Origin: Sporodiniella umbellata
Taxonomy: Eukaryota; Mucoromycota; Mucoromycetes; Mucorales; Rhizopodaceae
Length of the DNA stretch: 64,000 nt
Direction: 5' to 3'
Assembly (NCBI GenBank): GCA_025677835.1
Contig: JAIXMR010000026.1
Location: forward strand, 112,001 to 176,000
Below, in pieces: positions 35,658 through 47,441 of the stretch. A model generated the notes under the pieces. The model did not search any database and was not told the origin of the DNA. It saw only the letters and a list, made by a program, of their open reading frames with translations. Positions within the stretch are counted from its first letter, which is position 1, and every line of letters begins with the position of its first letter. Position numbers and translations under genes: made by a program.

Positions 35658-36014
35658 ATGCTGTCCTCTATCAACGATCCTTATGTGCCTATTCCTCAAA
35701 TCCCAGCAAGTCTGCACGGTCTATGGAAAAATACTATCAAAAGTCCACACCTTCAGACAGTGATGAAGTTCAAGGCTGGCACCTTGTTACCCCCTCACCA
35801 TTTCCCTGCAATAGCTCATATTCATGTACTCAAAGGCACAATACGCATTGACGATCTTCAATCATGTCAAGCATATGTTTTGCAGACCGCTGAAAGTTGT
35901 ATGATTCCTTCCTTTCTGGTCCATGAAATACAGTTCTTGGAAGACACTGAATTTAAACTTGAATTAAACGGTCAAGAGGATTGGGTGATCTATTGGGATT
36001 TTGAAGAGCGATAG
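35658..36014 (+). CDS. Small cupin-domain protein
   Basis: Single exon, 118 aa. The sequence reads as one conserved beta-barrel: K-A-G-T-L-L-P-P-H-H-F-P-A-I-A-H-I-H-V-L-K-G carries the two spaced His of cupin motif 1, and P-S-F-L-V-H-E-I resembles motif 2 with one His. This suggests a metal-binding cupin of the ChrR/anti-sigma-like small class. No substrate can be assigned. The 3' side has a long T-run and G-run near 36039-36080. Intronless and short, but start, stop and fold pattern are all consistent. Confidence 0.7.
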   Translation: MLSSINDPYVPIPQIPASLHGLWKNTIKSPHLQTVMKFKAGTLLPPHHFPAIAHIHVLKGTIRIDDLQSCQAYVLQTAESCMIPSFLVHEIQFLEDTEFKLELNGQEDWVIYWDFEER

Positions 36015-36264
36015 TCTTTTCCCCAATCAAAATACAATTTTTTTTTTTTTTTTTTCTTTTTGGTGGTGTGGGGGGGGGGGAAAGCAAATCAAAAGATGTA
36101 TAAGAAAACCCAAGAAATGGAGTCCATCGATGGATTGCAGCTAAGCCATGTTGTTTAAGAAAAAAAAAAAAAAAAGGATTCTTTTTATTATGCTGATTAT
36201 TTGGTGTGTGTGTGTGAGAGTGTGAGTGTGAAAGGGAGGGGAAGATGTGCAGAGGAGGGATGTA

Positions 36265-37909
36265 TTATTCTTCATCTTCTTCAAGTACATCGTCTTCTTC
36301 AAGATAGTCTTCTTCATCCAAAAGCTCCTCATCCACAGTAGCTTCTTGGTATTGCTGATATTCAGAGACGAGATCGTTCATGTTGGATTCGGCTTCAGTG
36401 AATTCCATTTCATCCATTCCTTCACCTGTATACCAATGCATGAAAGCCTTTCTTCTGAACATGGCCGTGAACTGTTCGTTGACACGCTTAAAGAGTTCTT
36501 GAATGGCAGTGCTGTTACCGATAAAGGTACCGGACATCTTGAGACCCACGGGGGGAATATCACAGAGCGAGGTCTTGACGCTGTTAGGAATCCATTCGAC
36601 AAAATAAGAAGAGTTCTTTTGCTGGACAGCCAACATTTGGTTTTCGACTTCCTTGGTAGACAGACGGCCACGGAAGATGGTGGCTACGGTCAAATAACGA
36701 CCATGACGAGGGTCAGAAGCAGCCATCATGTTACGGGCGTCAAACATTTGAGCGGTTAATTCGGGCACGCTCAGGTTACGGTACTGTTGAGAACCGAAAG
36801 CGGTCAAGGGAGCGAAACCGACCATGAAGAAATGAAGACGGGGGAAGGGCACCATGTTTACAAAGAGCTTACGAAGATCCGAGTTTAATTGACCGGGGAA
36901 ACGCAAACTGGTAGAGACGCCAGACATGACAGCAGACACGAGCTGGTTCAATTCACCGTAAGCAGGGTTAGACAGCTTGAGGGTACGGAAGCAGATATCA
37001 TATAAAGCTTCGTTATCGATACAGAAGGTAGCATCGCAGTTTTCAACCAGCTGATGCACGGTTAACACAGCGTTGTAAGGCTCCACCACTGTATCCGAGA
37101 CTTTGGGAGAAGGCACGACAGAGTAAGTACACAACATACGGTCAGGGTATTCTTCACGAATCTTGGAAAGCAGCAGAGAACCCAGACCAGAACCAGTACC
37201 ACCGCCCAAAGAATGACAGAGCTGGAAACCTTGCAGACAATCGGTATGTTCAGCTTCCTTACGGATAATGTCCAACACAGACTCTACCAATTCAGCACCT
37301 TCCGTGTAATAACCCTTGGCCCAAGAGTTACCAGCACCAGACTGACCAAAGATAAAGTTATCAGGTCGATAGAGCTTACCATACGAACTGCCACGGATAG
37401 CATCCATCGTAGCAGGCTCAAGATCTACCAAGACGGCTCTAAATTAACTTTTAAGTTCAACCACTCCTACAAAATAATAAAGGGAGAAAATAAAGGGGGG
37501 GGGGCAAAATAGGAGAAGAACGAAAAAAAAAAAAAAAAAAAAAAAGGATTTCCTAGTATCTAAAAATCTTACCTAGGAACATATTTGCCACTGGATCCTT
37601 CGTTATAGTAAACGTTGATACGTTCAAGTTGTAAATGATTATCACCGGCATAAGCACCTGTAGGATCAATACCGTGTTCTTGACTGATCGTCTCCCAGAA
37701 TTTTTGACCGATCTTTATAGAGGATGTATTAAAACAAACAATGCCTACATAAACAAACCGTTCAACGTTTACTTACTTGGTTACCACATTGGCCTTTTCA
37801 AGATGAAGTTTTTTTTTTAAAAAAAAAGATGAGTTAGAGAGAGATGAGCCAAAAAAAAAAAAGTCTTTTGGAATACTCTACCAGCTTGAACGTGAATAAT
37901 TTCTCTCAT
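36265..37909 (-). CDS. TUB2: Beta-tubulin
   Basis: Exons 37882-37909, 37777-37793, 37573-37712 and 36265-37438, 452 aa. Starts [15 protein letters not shown], with the M-R-E-I autoregulation tetrapeptide. The GTP signature G-G-G-T-G-S-G is intact, and the tail is highly acidic (E-E-D-E-E). The protein forms heterodimers with alpha-tubulin for the spindle and cytoplasmic microtubules. Benzimidazole-relevant positions: F167 appears as F in T-Y-S-V-V-P context and E198 lies in N-E-A-L-Y, the sensitive-type residue; F200 is replaced by Y. The first two exons are only 28 and 17 nt. Confidence 0.97.
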
Positions 37910-38510
37910 TGTTTATTAGGGTCGGGTATAAGTCTTTGAAAAATGGAAATTTGTATTAAAAGAAGAAAACGATTTGATAGTTGAAAAAAAGGTGTATAAA
38001 AGAGACTTGAGCGTTTTTAAAAAAAAAAATAAAAAAACGTGTATTTTTTTTTTTGGATTGGAAGCACACATAATTCATATAGTCTGGCTTTTAAAATAAA
38101 TAGAAAAAAGGTTCATGTCAAGAGAGAAGAAAATAAGGTTCACTGAAGATTTTCTTTGCTTCCATTTCCTTTTATCTTCAAAGTACTTTCCCCCTTTAAA
38201 TCCCTTGAGACTTTTTCTTCTATCGTGTACTTTTCTCTCTCTGCTTGGATTTTTTTCTATTACAGCGCTCTCTCGTCGGGTCGTACGAGAGATCTTTTGA
38301 TTGGCATGTCCTTTTCTTCTCTTTGGGGCAAAACAAAGAGAAACAAACAGGGAGGTGTGAGAGAGGGATTTTACATCTCCTTTGTTTTTGGTACCTGAAG
38401 GGGGGGGGGTATCGATAGCGTACAAAGATTTTTTTTTTTTTTTTTTTTTTTTCGTTTATTGTTTATACAGTACATTACAATCTTTTCTTTTCTTTTATTT
38501 ATTTTTTTGG
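37910..38510. other. Promoter and 3' flank region, 0.6 kb
   Basis: Upstream of beta-tubulin and downstream of the glycosyltransferase-like gene's stop. Runs of A/T near 38019-38055 and a T-run at 38430-38452. No coding signal. Confidence 0.45.
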
Positions 38511-39999
38511 TTAGTCGTGAGGTAAATCAAACATCTGGAGTGGTGCAATAATGTCTTTCTTTCCTTGTTGAGCAGCTTGTTCCCGATATAAAGAAATCCC
38601 GCCAGTAAAACTACTGGATTTAGCGCAGACACCAGGTCGACCGGCTAGGAAATACTGCGCTCTTTCAGCCACCAGTTTATCCACAATACCCAACACGCCC
38701 GAATCGTTCCCTGTGGCCACTGGAAGCAAACGCCAGGGCAGTATAGGCAGAGAGCGATCGCTGGCTGTCAAGGTCACATTGAGTTGCCTGTAAACATAGC
38801 GGATCGCTCGATGATGTGCTGGTCTCAATGCGTTTGGGTGGAAAGAACTGGATTCGGGTTTGGCTCCTGGAGTAGAGAGCAAATGAGGATAATCCGTCAG
38901 TAAAAACACATGCTGAACATCCAGCTTTTTGACTTTATCAACTAGATCTTGTGCACAAGGCACCAGATTCTTCACAGCTTCTAATTCTTCCATACGCCAA
39001 TGGATGGCTACAAACGGCTTCAGCTCGGCTGCAATCGCTTGCGCTCGATTCACCAACCTTGGACTGTAAGGAATCGGTTTTTGTACCCTATCTCCGTCTA
39101 AAAATTTAAATCTTGCTTACAGTTAGTTTTGGTTTTTTCAGCTTGTTTCTCCTTTTTTTTTTTTAAAAAAAAAAAAAAACACCTTCGGTCATAGTAGAGA
39201 TGAATAACGTCCACAGGGGTATCCGATGCGCCAAGGTACTCGTAAGCTCTTGCTTCGTTGCTGAGTAACCGTGCGAGGGTATGTGTGATGTTTTTCCCTT
39301 TTCCTCTTGCGTCCAAGAGTTGATAATCGACCGTGGGTCTATCGGTGAAATCAAAAGAGTCGCGGAAACAGTTCTTTTTCTTATAGAGAAGTTTGGATCG
39401 CTCAATGCCTTGGATGTAAATCTCTTGCGCTGAAGGCACAGCCTCTGCCGCCTTTCTTTCGGCCAGCCAGGACTGAAAGTCTTGCATACGAATGGCATCC
39501 ACATAACCCTCGTTGAGCTCTAACCAACGCTGATCGTCATAGTAAAAACTAAAGGGGTGTTCTAAACAGGCGCCCAGATGCGACCGATGCACATTAGGCA
39601 AGACAATCGTTCGCCCTAGCTTTTTAGCTAAAAAGGCGAGCTGTCTGAAATGCATCTGTCCTTTGGATTCTGTCCTTTTGTTCAGTATTCGAATTCGGTC
39701 AAACACCCTCGTATCCTACCTTGCTCGCCAATAAATACAGGTAGGATGAACTGACATCGGTCTTTACCACAGTACTTTTGATCCATAGGTCCAACGTCTG
39801 CCCCCCTTGCTTGTTGTCTGGCTAAGGCTGGTCCTTTCACCCAGCGATAGCTATATTTTACGTTGGCTGGATAACTAAACGTTGGTTTTTCGTCCAGTCT
39901 GAGGTCTATGGACCTCTCTTGTAGTATATAGAGTATACTGGGTATGAACACTGAAAATAATAAAGCAAGAATATAAACCCTATAATTCTTTACGGCCAT
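38511..39999 (-). CDS. Type II membrane protein, O-fucosyltransferase-like glycosyltransferase
   Basis: Exons 39720-39999, 39183-39669 and 38511-39087, 447 aa. A short cytosolic start (M-A-V-K-N-Y-R) is followed by one hydrophobic anchor (about residues 8-25), the usual Golgi/ER type II layout. The luminal part has N-R-x-x-x-F-D-R-like start features, L-P-x-V-H-R-S-H-L-G, and later V-A-I-H-W-R-M-E-E-L, resembling the H-x-R motif of GDP-fucose O-fucosyltransferases. Several Cys could form disulfides. Donor sugar and acceptor are inferred only loosely. The exon 3 acceptor (GATAG before 39087) was chosen by frame. Confidence 0.6.
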
Positions 40000-40512
40000 T
40001 TTTTTTTTTCTTTTTTTTTTTTGTAACAATAATCAAAAAGAAATCTAGCAAAATGAAAAAATAAAGATCGACCCAGACAAAACTCTAAAAAAAGAGTTTC
40101 TTGGTTATAAAAAAAGACAAAAAGCAATTAGAATTCATTTGTATTTCAGATTCAGAAAAGTGGATTCATCCATACAATTCTCCTTTTAAAGTAAAATCAT
40201 AAAGTTTTCTAAATACGACGATTTGTATTCTGCCGAGGCTGGCCCGGTGTTTTAAACCCTGATAGAACCGCGCCTACGTTCACTTTCTGTGACTATTGAA
40301 AACATTTCATTAAAAAAAAAAAAAAAAAAAAAGAGCGTGTTCAGAATTAGCTGTGATGGTTGTTCCTGAATCGATAGAGATACAAGTGGCTGTTGTGTTG
40401 AAACTGAGACCAAAGCTGTATTTCGTATTGAGTGATAATAAAAAGGGATTGTATGTGTAGCTTTCGATCACACAGCGTTGTTCAAAAAGCTGTACAACTG
40501 CTTACACTTTTC

Positions 40513-40543
<31 letters not shown>

Positions 40544-41343
40544 GCAATATTGTTCTATCTATATTTTGGCTAGAGTATCTGCAAAATCATGACCCAACAA
40601 ACGAGTACGAAGCACACCATTATCGTCAAACAGAGACATTCAGGAATCAAAAGATTCTAACGTAGACCAAACAAATAATCAAGAAATAAGACACAAACCC
40701 CCTCTGTTTAAATACTGATTACAATAAAATGAGACTTAAATAGTCTTAAAAAGAGGATTGCTTTGTTAGAATGGCGTATCTTTTGATGTTTTATCTAGGG
40801 TATAAAGTAGATGGCGTCAAAAAGAAGAAGCTAGGGCTGTGTTATCGATAGTACTGCAGATGATGAGAAATAAACAAACAGATTGGTCTTTGTCTATTGT
40901 TCTGCTCAGTTCAAATCTACAAACACGGAATATACTCTCTGCAACAATGATACTTTTTGACTCAATAATTGTTTGTTATCTATCAATCGCTCCATCGGAT
41001 TGAATTAGCCTACAAGGCACTGTACATTTTTCTATACCACGCACACGATTGTTGACTACTGGGTCATTGATAAACCAAAGTGTGTTTAGATCAGAGCAAT
41101 GACGGGTGGGCGAGGGGAAGAAAAAGGAAATATTACGGCTTACAAGTAATAAACAAACAAACAAAAAAAGGTTAAAGTTTAAGAAAAAGATGCTTTTATT
41201 TTTTTGGCTTTCGTTTTATTTTTCTTTAATATTTATTACATCTATTCACATGTATGAACAACGGGTATTTGTTTGTTTGTTTGTTTGTTTTTTTTCTTCT
41301 CCATATGCTTTTTTTTTTTTTTTTTTTTTTTCTGTTGGTTTCT
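40000..41343. other. Intergenic region, 1.3 kb
   Basis: Between the glycosyltransferase-like start and the chitin synthase stop. Poly-A (40313-40331), a GA run (40522-40541), a TTTG repeat (41270-41290) and a T-run (41310-41331). No credible exon. Confidence 0.5.
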
Positions 41344-44300
41344 TTATGCATGGTTTTGTAAGATGTTCTCAATACATGCATTAATATAATCTTTTCTGCT
41401 TTGCATGGAGACACCAAAAGTTTCTTGAAGTTCCTCACGCACTTGTTTCTTGGTGATTTTAGCCAGATCGGCAGTTTCTAAAATACGTTGTACTTGATAC
41501 ATGATTTCTTCATTACTAGGACCATCCATAGGACCGAAACCATCCATCATGAGAGAGTGGTTACTGTTGGCTTTGTTAAATTGGGGTGATGTCTGAAGAG
41601 GGATGTATTGGCCAGGCGAATTGAGCTGTTGTGCGGGAGCAAAAGAGGCCATGGACCGGCTAGAGGGAAGCATATGAGAGCTACCACTATAAGCCATGAG
41701 AGGAATGGATGCAGATGAGGGGAATACCATGCTGTTATGATCCGGGCCCAAGCTTTGACGAGGCTGATGGCTACTTCTGGAAGCAGAATGCATACTCATG
41801 TTATCAGGAGGCATCATCATCATGCCCGAAGCCCCTCCTCCATAGACAGATGCAGCCTGGGGACGATAACCACCACTTCGACTACCATGGGTGTAGCCAC
41901 TGCTATGAGACAAGTTGTCACTCCAATGATCTTCAGAAAGCACTTGCTGCTCATATTCAGACCATTTCATCGTAGGTATTGTCTTGGGGTCGAATTTGTC
42001 ATCCTCCGCAGCAACGGCAATTTTCTTACCCTTCTCACCTACCACCACACGCGTATTACCCCATGAGAAGTCATCGAAATGCCAGTAAGAGTAAATAGGA
42101 ATATAGAAAGCGAATACGGGCAAGGCCAAGATAGAGATAAGCATCCACATGATGAATTCCCAACGACCCTTAATGATGAAAAGCAACGCTTGGAGACCGT
42201 AAGTACCAGCGATGGTAGCGATGGTGATAATAGGAATCGTATCACCATCGAGCGTGGCTAATGTATAGATAAGATAGCCCAAGTAGCCCAGGACGGCAGG
42301 CATAGCCAGCGTACTGATCAGATCCAACATGACTACAAATCGCATAGAGAAACAACAGAAACCACAAAGACTGGGCAAAAAGACAAGTTCGCCCAGGTTA
42401 TGAACGGTCGAGTTAATCCAACGACGACGTTGGGAGACCAACACAGACCATGAATCCGGGGCGTTTGTTTTACACTGAGCGTCCGATGTGAATTTGGTTT
42501 TGAAGCTTGGGAAATGCTTCAGCAAAAGGGTAGTCAAGTAACGATCTTCACCCAAATGCAGCAAGTTCTTTTTGTGAAGCGTATCTACAATGTTGACCGA
42601 ATAGTCTGCGATGATTTCGTTACTCATGAACAAAGCGCGTTTACCGTCCACGGTACGGACACGGTACATGGTAAAGCAACCCGGAAGACAACTGACGGTA
42701 GAGAAAAGCGACTCGAAAGACTTGATGAGATGGTGAGAGATAAAATACTCGTAGACTTGAATCATAGTCACCCAGCTGTCCTTTTCGTTTGACAGGTTAG
42801 TTTCACCACATACGCCAATGATCTTTGAATCGTGCACGGTACTTGACACCAGATAGTTGAGACCGTCAGGCATGACTTCTGTATCGGCATCCACCATGAG
42901 TACGAACTCATAAAAGTCAGGGCTCACGCCAATCACGTTCTTCATTTGATGGTAAATTTCAAGCTGCATAGGGTTCATGGGTGCATCGTAATGGACGCGA
43001 TTGAGAAAGTTCATCAGGATCAGTTGGGAATCACGCTTACCACGATTACCAGGCTTTTGGCGTTCGTGAGGCGTACCGCATTTGGCAACCACAATATAGG
43101 GTACCACATGCCCTCCCACTTCATACAGTCCAGAGTAGATCTTACCCATGTTGTGCTGTTTACTACCTTCGCCTACAGAGATAAAGGACAGAGGTTCAGG
43201 GTCCACATGGGCGTCTACGCCCAGGATATCAAGCACGATACGTGGCGTGGGCAAGTCGTTACCACTACCGATAATCATCCCGTCACAGATCACAAACAAC
43301 AACTTGCGCTTGTCGTCATAGTGAAGACGTGCAATCGAATCAATCGTCTTTCGCAGCGAGTATTCATCTTCGGTATAACACGTCACTTGACAGATAACAA
43401 ACTTGTCATGTTCTTCAGGCGCACGTCGACCCCCGAATCGAATCGCGGCTACAAACTTGAAGATAATCACGGAGGCCAAAAGACAGGTGACGACCAACAT
43501 CAGGTAAGTGGAGAACTTACATTTGGTCGAATTACGTTCGTCAACATGGCCGACAAAATACAAGTTACGTAAGCAGGCCAGCTCACGGTTTTTGGTCGCC
43601 TCATCCAATCCAAGTTTATGAAACGCGTTACTGATATCACTCCCGGCGTGTTGCTGGAACAAGTCCACCACCTGTTGGTTAAGAAAGTTGGTGTTGATAT
43701 TAGCAGGGGCAGGCGTGTTGCCAGGACCTTTGGCATATCGACCGCCCATCATGTAAGTCGTCAGGTCGTAGATACGCGTGTCGATCACGGCCCAGATACG
43801 TATCGAATTCAATCCGTTGAAAGTCGTGACGGATTTGGCAGCGTTGGCGATAGAATCCCAGTCGTAACCCATATTGCCCAGTTTGTAGTTTTTGCGCAAA
43901 TAAGTCATTTGGTCATAGTACCAGTTCCCGTTGAAAGCGTCCGAGGTGTATCTAAAATCATGGTATTGAGCATTGGTGTCGGTGAGATTGATTTGATAAT
44001 CCAAAGAGACATAGGGCGAGACGCCCTCACAAAGGGCTGAGACCTGTACAGGGAAAAGAGAGGTGGCGTCTTTACCACCGTATTGCATGATGGAAGAAGT
44101 GGGCACGAGGGTTGGAGGGTAGTGGCGAGGGGCAAAGTTGGTGAGATGAAAAACTTCACCTCGAATGGAGACATAAGCCCCACGGGAATGAGTCGAGTCA
44201 TGCTGTTGAAGTTCTGAAGTGGTGTAGATGTTTTGTTTGGGGCAGATGGCCTCACTGAAAAAGACAAGGAAAAAGATGACAAAGCCAGAGAGCAAGAAGA

Positions 44301-47087
44301 TCAACAGACAGAGTGTGAACTTTTCACGCCAGGCGACGCGTATGTCCTTACGCTTCATACGACCACACCAAATCAGACATTTGGAAGGGATCCACCATGT
44401 ACAGAAATAGACGAACCAAAGCCATCGTTTACGCCCAGGTGACATGGCTGATTCATCTTCCTCGGTTTCATCCAGATTTTCCACAACGGCCTCACGTTGT
44501 GGGACAAGTGCTAGACCTGCGCCTGGTTGGCTGCTGTAATAAGATTCTGAGCCATAGAGTGAACCGTCCTGTTCGTTGTATTGCCCCGATTCATCCTCCG
44601 AGTAATAAGAACGGTTGTCGTTATCATAGTAATTTTGGTTGGGCAGAGGAAGCCCAGCAGCAGCAGCAGCAGCAGCAAATGGATGTGATACACTTGTCTC
44701 ATCTTCTTTTCCATTATCCTTTGCCTGTCTTTGCTCGATTTTTTCAAACGATCTTAGTTGATCTTCCAGTTCTCGCCAAGCTGTAACACTCAAAAAGACC
44801 TTGAAAACAGTTTAAACATCTTTAAAACAAAAAAATTTTTTTTTTTTCCTTTTCTTGGTTACCTTATTCTGAGTGATAGACATATTAGGAGAAGTCCAGT
44901 TCATGATACCTGCTACAATTTCACATTGGGATCGTAAAAGACGAGATCGGTCAAGGTCTTCAAACAGATGGCCGTAATGATCCAAAAAGTCTTGGTGTTG
45001 ATAAGATTCGACATAAAGAATCGTGGGTAGTTCCAAAAGAAGTGGTATTTTAAACGATTCAACTTGCGACTGCACCAATTTAGAGTCAAAGCTACCCGAC
45101 TCTTTGTATTTAGAAAGTAAGCAATAGATTGTCCAGAGCTTGGCCTCTTCAAAGGAAGCAATCAGCTCATCAAGAGCAGACTGTGTTTGTGAGAGGACTG
45201 TGGCTCCATTGCTGTCTGTGGTGCTACCCTCCTTTTCGTTGCTACCACCTTTTCTTCGTGTCGATCTGCGCTGAGAGGGGTTTCGCATGGGCTTAGCGGA
45301 TTGTTGAGCGCCAATGATGGCTGTGTTATGCTTGGGATGTTTTTGGATCTTGACGTTAGCGAAAAGCTCGATCATGAATGCGTTCCAGGAGGGTTCCACA
45401 TCGAGTCCCCCTTTGAAAAGAGAAAGAAAGTCGACCGAGATCTGACTGTTGTTTTTGTCAATGAAGCCATCGGTGGCGTACTCGACCGGGGTATCTCCAT
45501 AGTGCTGAATGATAAAATGACGGTTGATGGTATCTGAATTCTTGACAGAGAAAGCAGGATGTGTAGAGTTGAATTTGATGAGTGAATCCATAATGTTGTT
45601 GTCTGTATAGGCACGTTTGCTGAGATCGGTCATGGTGTTTGTTTCCTGGCAGACGCCCTTGGGCTTGACTAACAAATCAAGCCCGGGTGATTGATAGTTG
45701 ATGTTGGGCACATGAACGCCCTCGGCTCTAAATGCGTCTGCTTCTATTTGAAATAAAGTACGGTCCACATAATCCTGAATACGCTCGTTAGCCAAGTTGA
45801 TGGCCAGCTGCTCAAAACCAGCCACAGGATAATAAGACTGAAGACCGGGGAAGTCCAAGAGACCGATGAAGCTTGTAAAATCTTCTACACATGTTTTGCT
45901 GTTGATCTTTTCCACTACCCAGGAGAACAAGAGAGAGTAGAGAACCTGACAAAGGTCATCCCTCTGTACTGCAGCCTGTTCGGCGTTCAAGATCAGTGTG
46001 GTGATGTCTTTACGAATCATGGTTGTTTTGAACGTCAGGACATTCTCAAGCGCATGAGGGTCTAAGCCTAGAAAATCGGCCACCAACTCGAGCAACTCAC
46101 CATTTTTGACAAAAGCAGCCTCTTGTGTACTTGTACCTGAGGGGTCTACAAAATTCAGGTTGCCCAGGTGCAGGATGGTGGCCACAAGCTGAATGATTCT
46201 TCCGATCTGCTCTTTTCTGAAGCCACAGGTTTTCATCGCTGCCTTGAGATGTTCAAAGTTCTCTGCATCGCTGGGTAATGCTGGGCGTTTTGAGAATTTT
46301 TGAAGGTAAGGATAGGATGCATCTGTGAGCTGTAATGTGGCCTTTTCCTCCGCAGATATACCCGCCATCAAATAATAAAATATATTGAAATTGCCATCCA
46401 ACGATGCCGGTACGCTCTTGGCTGTGACACGAGAAGTTTCTAGGGAGTAGTGGAGTGTTTTTGAGCCCACCATACGTCCTCTTTCGTTGAACTGAATCTC
46501 AGTGTAGTAGCCGAACCGTGAAGAAGAGTGGCTTGTGCCTGTCTGGCAGTGCCCAAAGGCCTCAAGTATCCTTTGAGACTCTGAGATTTGTGTCTGAACT
46601 TTGGATTCTTTTTTATGACTACTCAGTTGTACAAGATGGCGGATGGATAATTTACGGATGTCGGACTTGCCACTCCCGCTGACTCCTCTAAAATAAATAT
46701 AAATTACTTTGGGCTAATAATGAAATAAATAAAGGCTACATACCGCAAGACCACCGTTTGATCGCTTGCTGTTCTTCTCATATGAAAATAAACACGGTTG
46801 ATTAGATCAAACAGATGAGGCTCTAATGTCTGTTTCTGGCGGGTGGCATCTTTGTAAGCAGCCACATATTCAAGACTGGCTTGGTCGTCGTTGATCGCCA
46901 ATGGCTTCAGCGGGTTGAGAGCAATCAGATGGCGGGAACCAATATTGATATATGTCTTGTATTCATTGTACCGTGTGCGTAAACAACCGGTCACGCTTTC
47001 TCCTGTAGTGGCTGACAAAGTCGATAAATCCACTCTATCCAGATGGTCTGCCTCTTCTTTTCCTGTTGTCTTTCTTGATTTTTTCAT
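41344..47087 (-). CDS. Chitin synthase with N-terminal myosin motor-like domain (class V/VII type)
   Basis: Exons 46744-47087, 44863-46687 and 41344-44799, 1874 aa. The N-terminal ~720 residues are a myosin-like motor: P-loop G-V-S-G-S-G-K-S spanning the exon 1-2 junction, switch I S-S-R-F-G, and switch II-like D-F-P-G-L. Then come membrane segments, a cytochrome-b5-like region (G-E-V-F-H-L, near residue 930), and a chitin synthase core with L-G-E-D-R near 1475 and Q-R-R-R-W near 1510, the UDP-GlcNAc catalytic motifs. Further membrane helices follow, and a DEK-C domain closes the protein. It makes cell-wall chitin at growing tips; the motor region aids actin-dependent delivery or retention in studied fungi. 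A poly-Ala run lies near residue 765. Confidence 0.95.
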
Positions 47088-47441
47088 TTTTCTTGAAAGA
47101 ACAAACAAAAAAAAAAAAAAAAAAAAAAAAAAAGGCGGGGAAAGAAAGAACTTTTAAAGAAAAAGGAGAGAGAGAGAAAAAGAATTAAATAAAAACAAAA
47201 AAAAAAACCAAGAAATCCAAAAACAGGCTCAACAATGATAAGTCCTTTACAAATAGGTTACACGACTAAAGCAGTTTAAAAATAAACTTTTTTTTAAAAA
47301 GGAAAAGCAGTAATAAATAAAATATATTTTTAAACCAAAACAGATTAAAAAGTAAAAAAAAAAAAAAAAAGTAAAAAAAAAATTAGAGAGAGCAAAAATA
47401 AGAAAGATAATAATAACATTTTGAGCCACGCACACACCTTT
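47088..47441. other. Short intergenic region, 0.35 kb
   Basis: Upstream of the chitin synthase and downstream of the Gln-rich gene. Contains A-runs (47107-47133, 47354-47370). The chitin synthase promoter must lie here or within the neighbour. No coding signal. Confidence 0.5.

Noticed and set aside
36247..36759. Plus-strand frame of 170 codons
   Set aside because: Antisense shadow of beta-tubulin with no recognisable motif.
42946..44040. Several plus-strand frames of 130-210 codons
   Set aside because: Antisense shadows of the chitin synthase exon.
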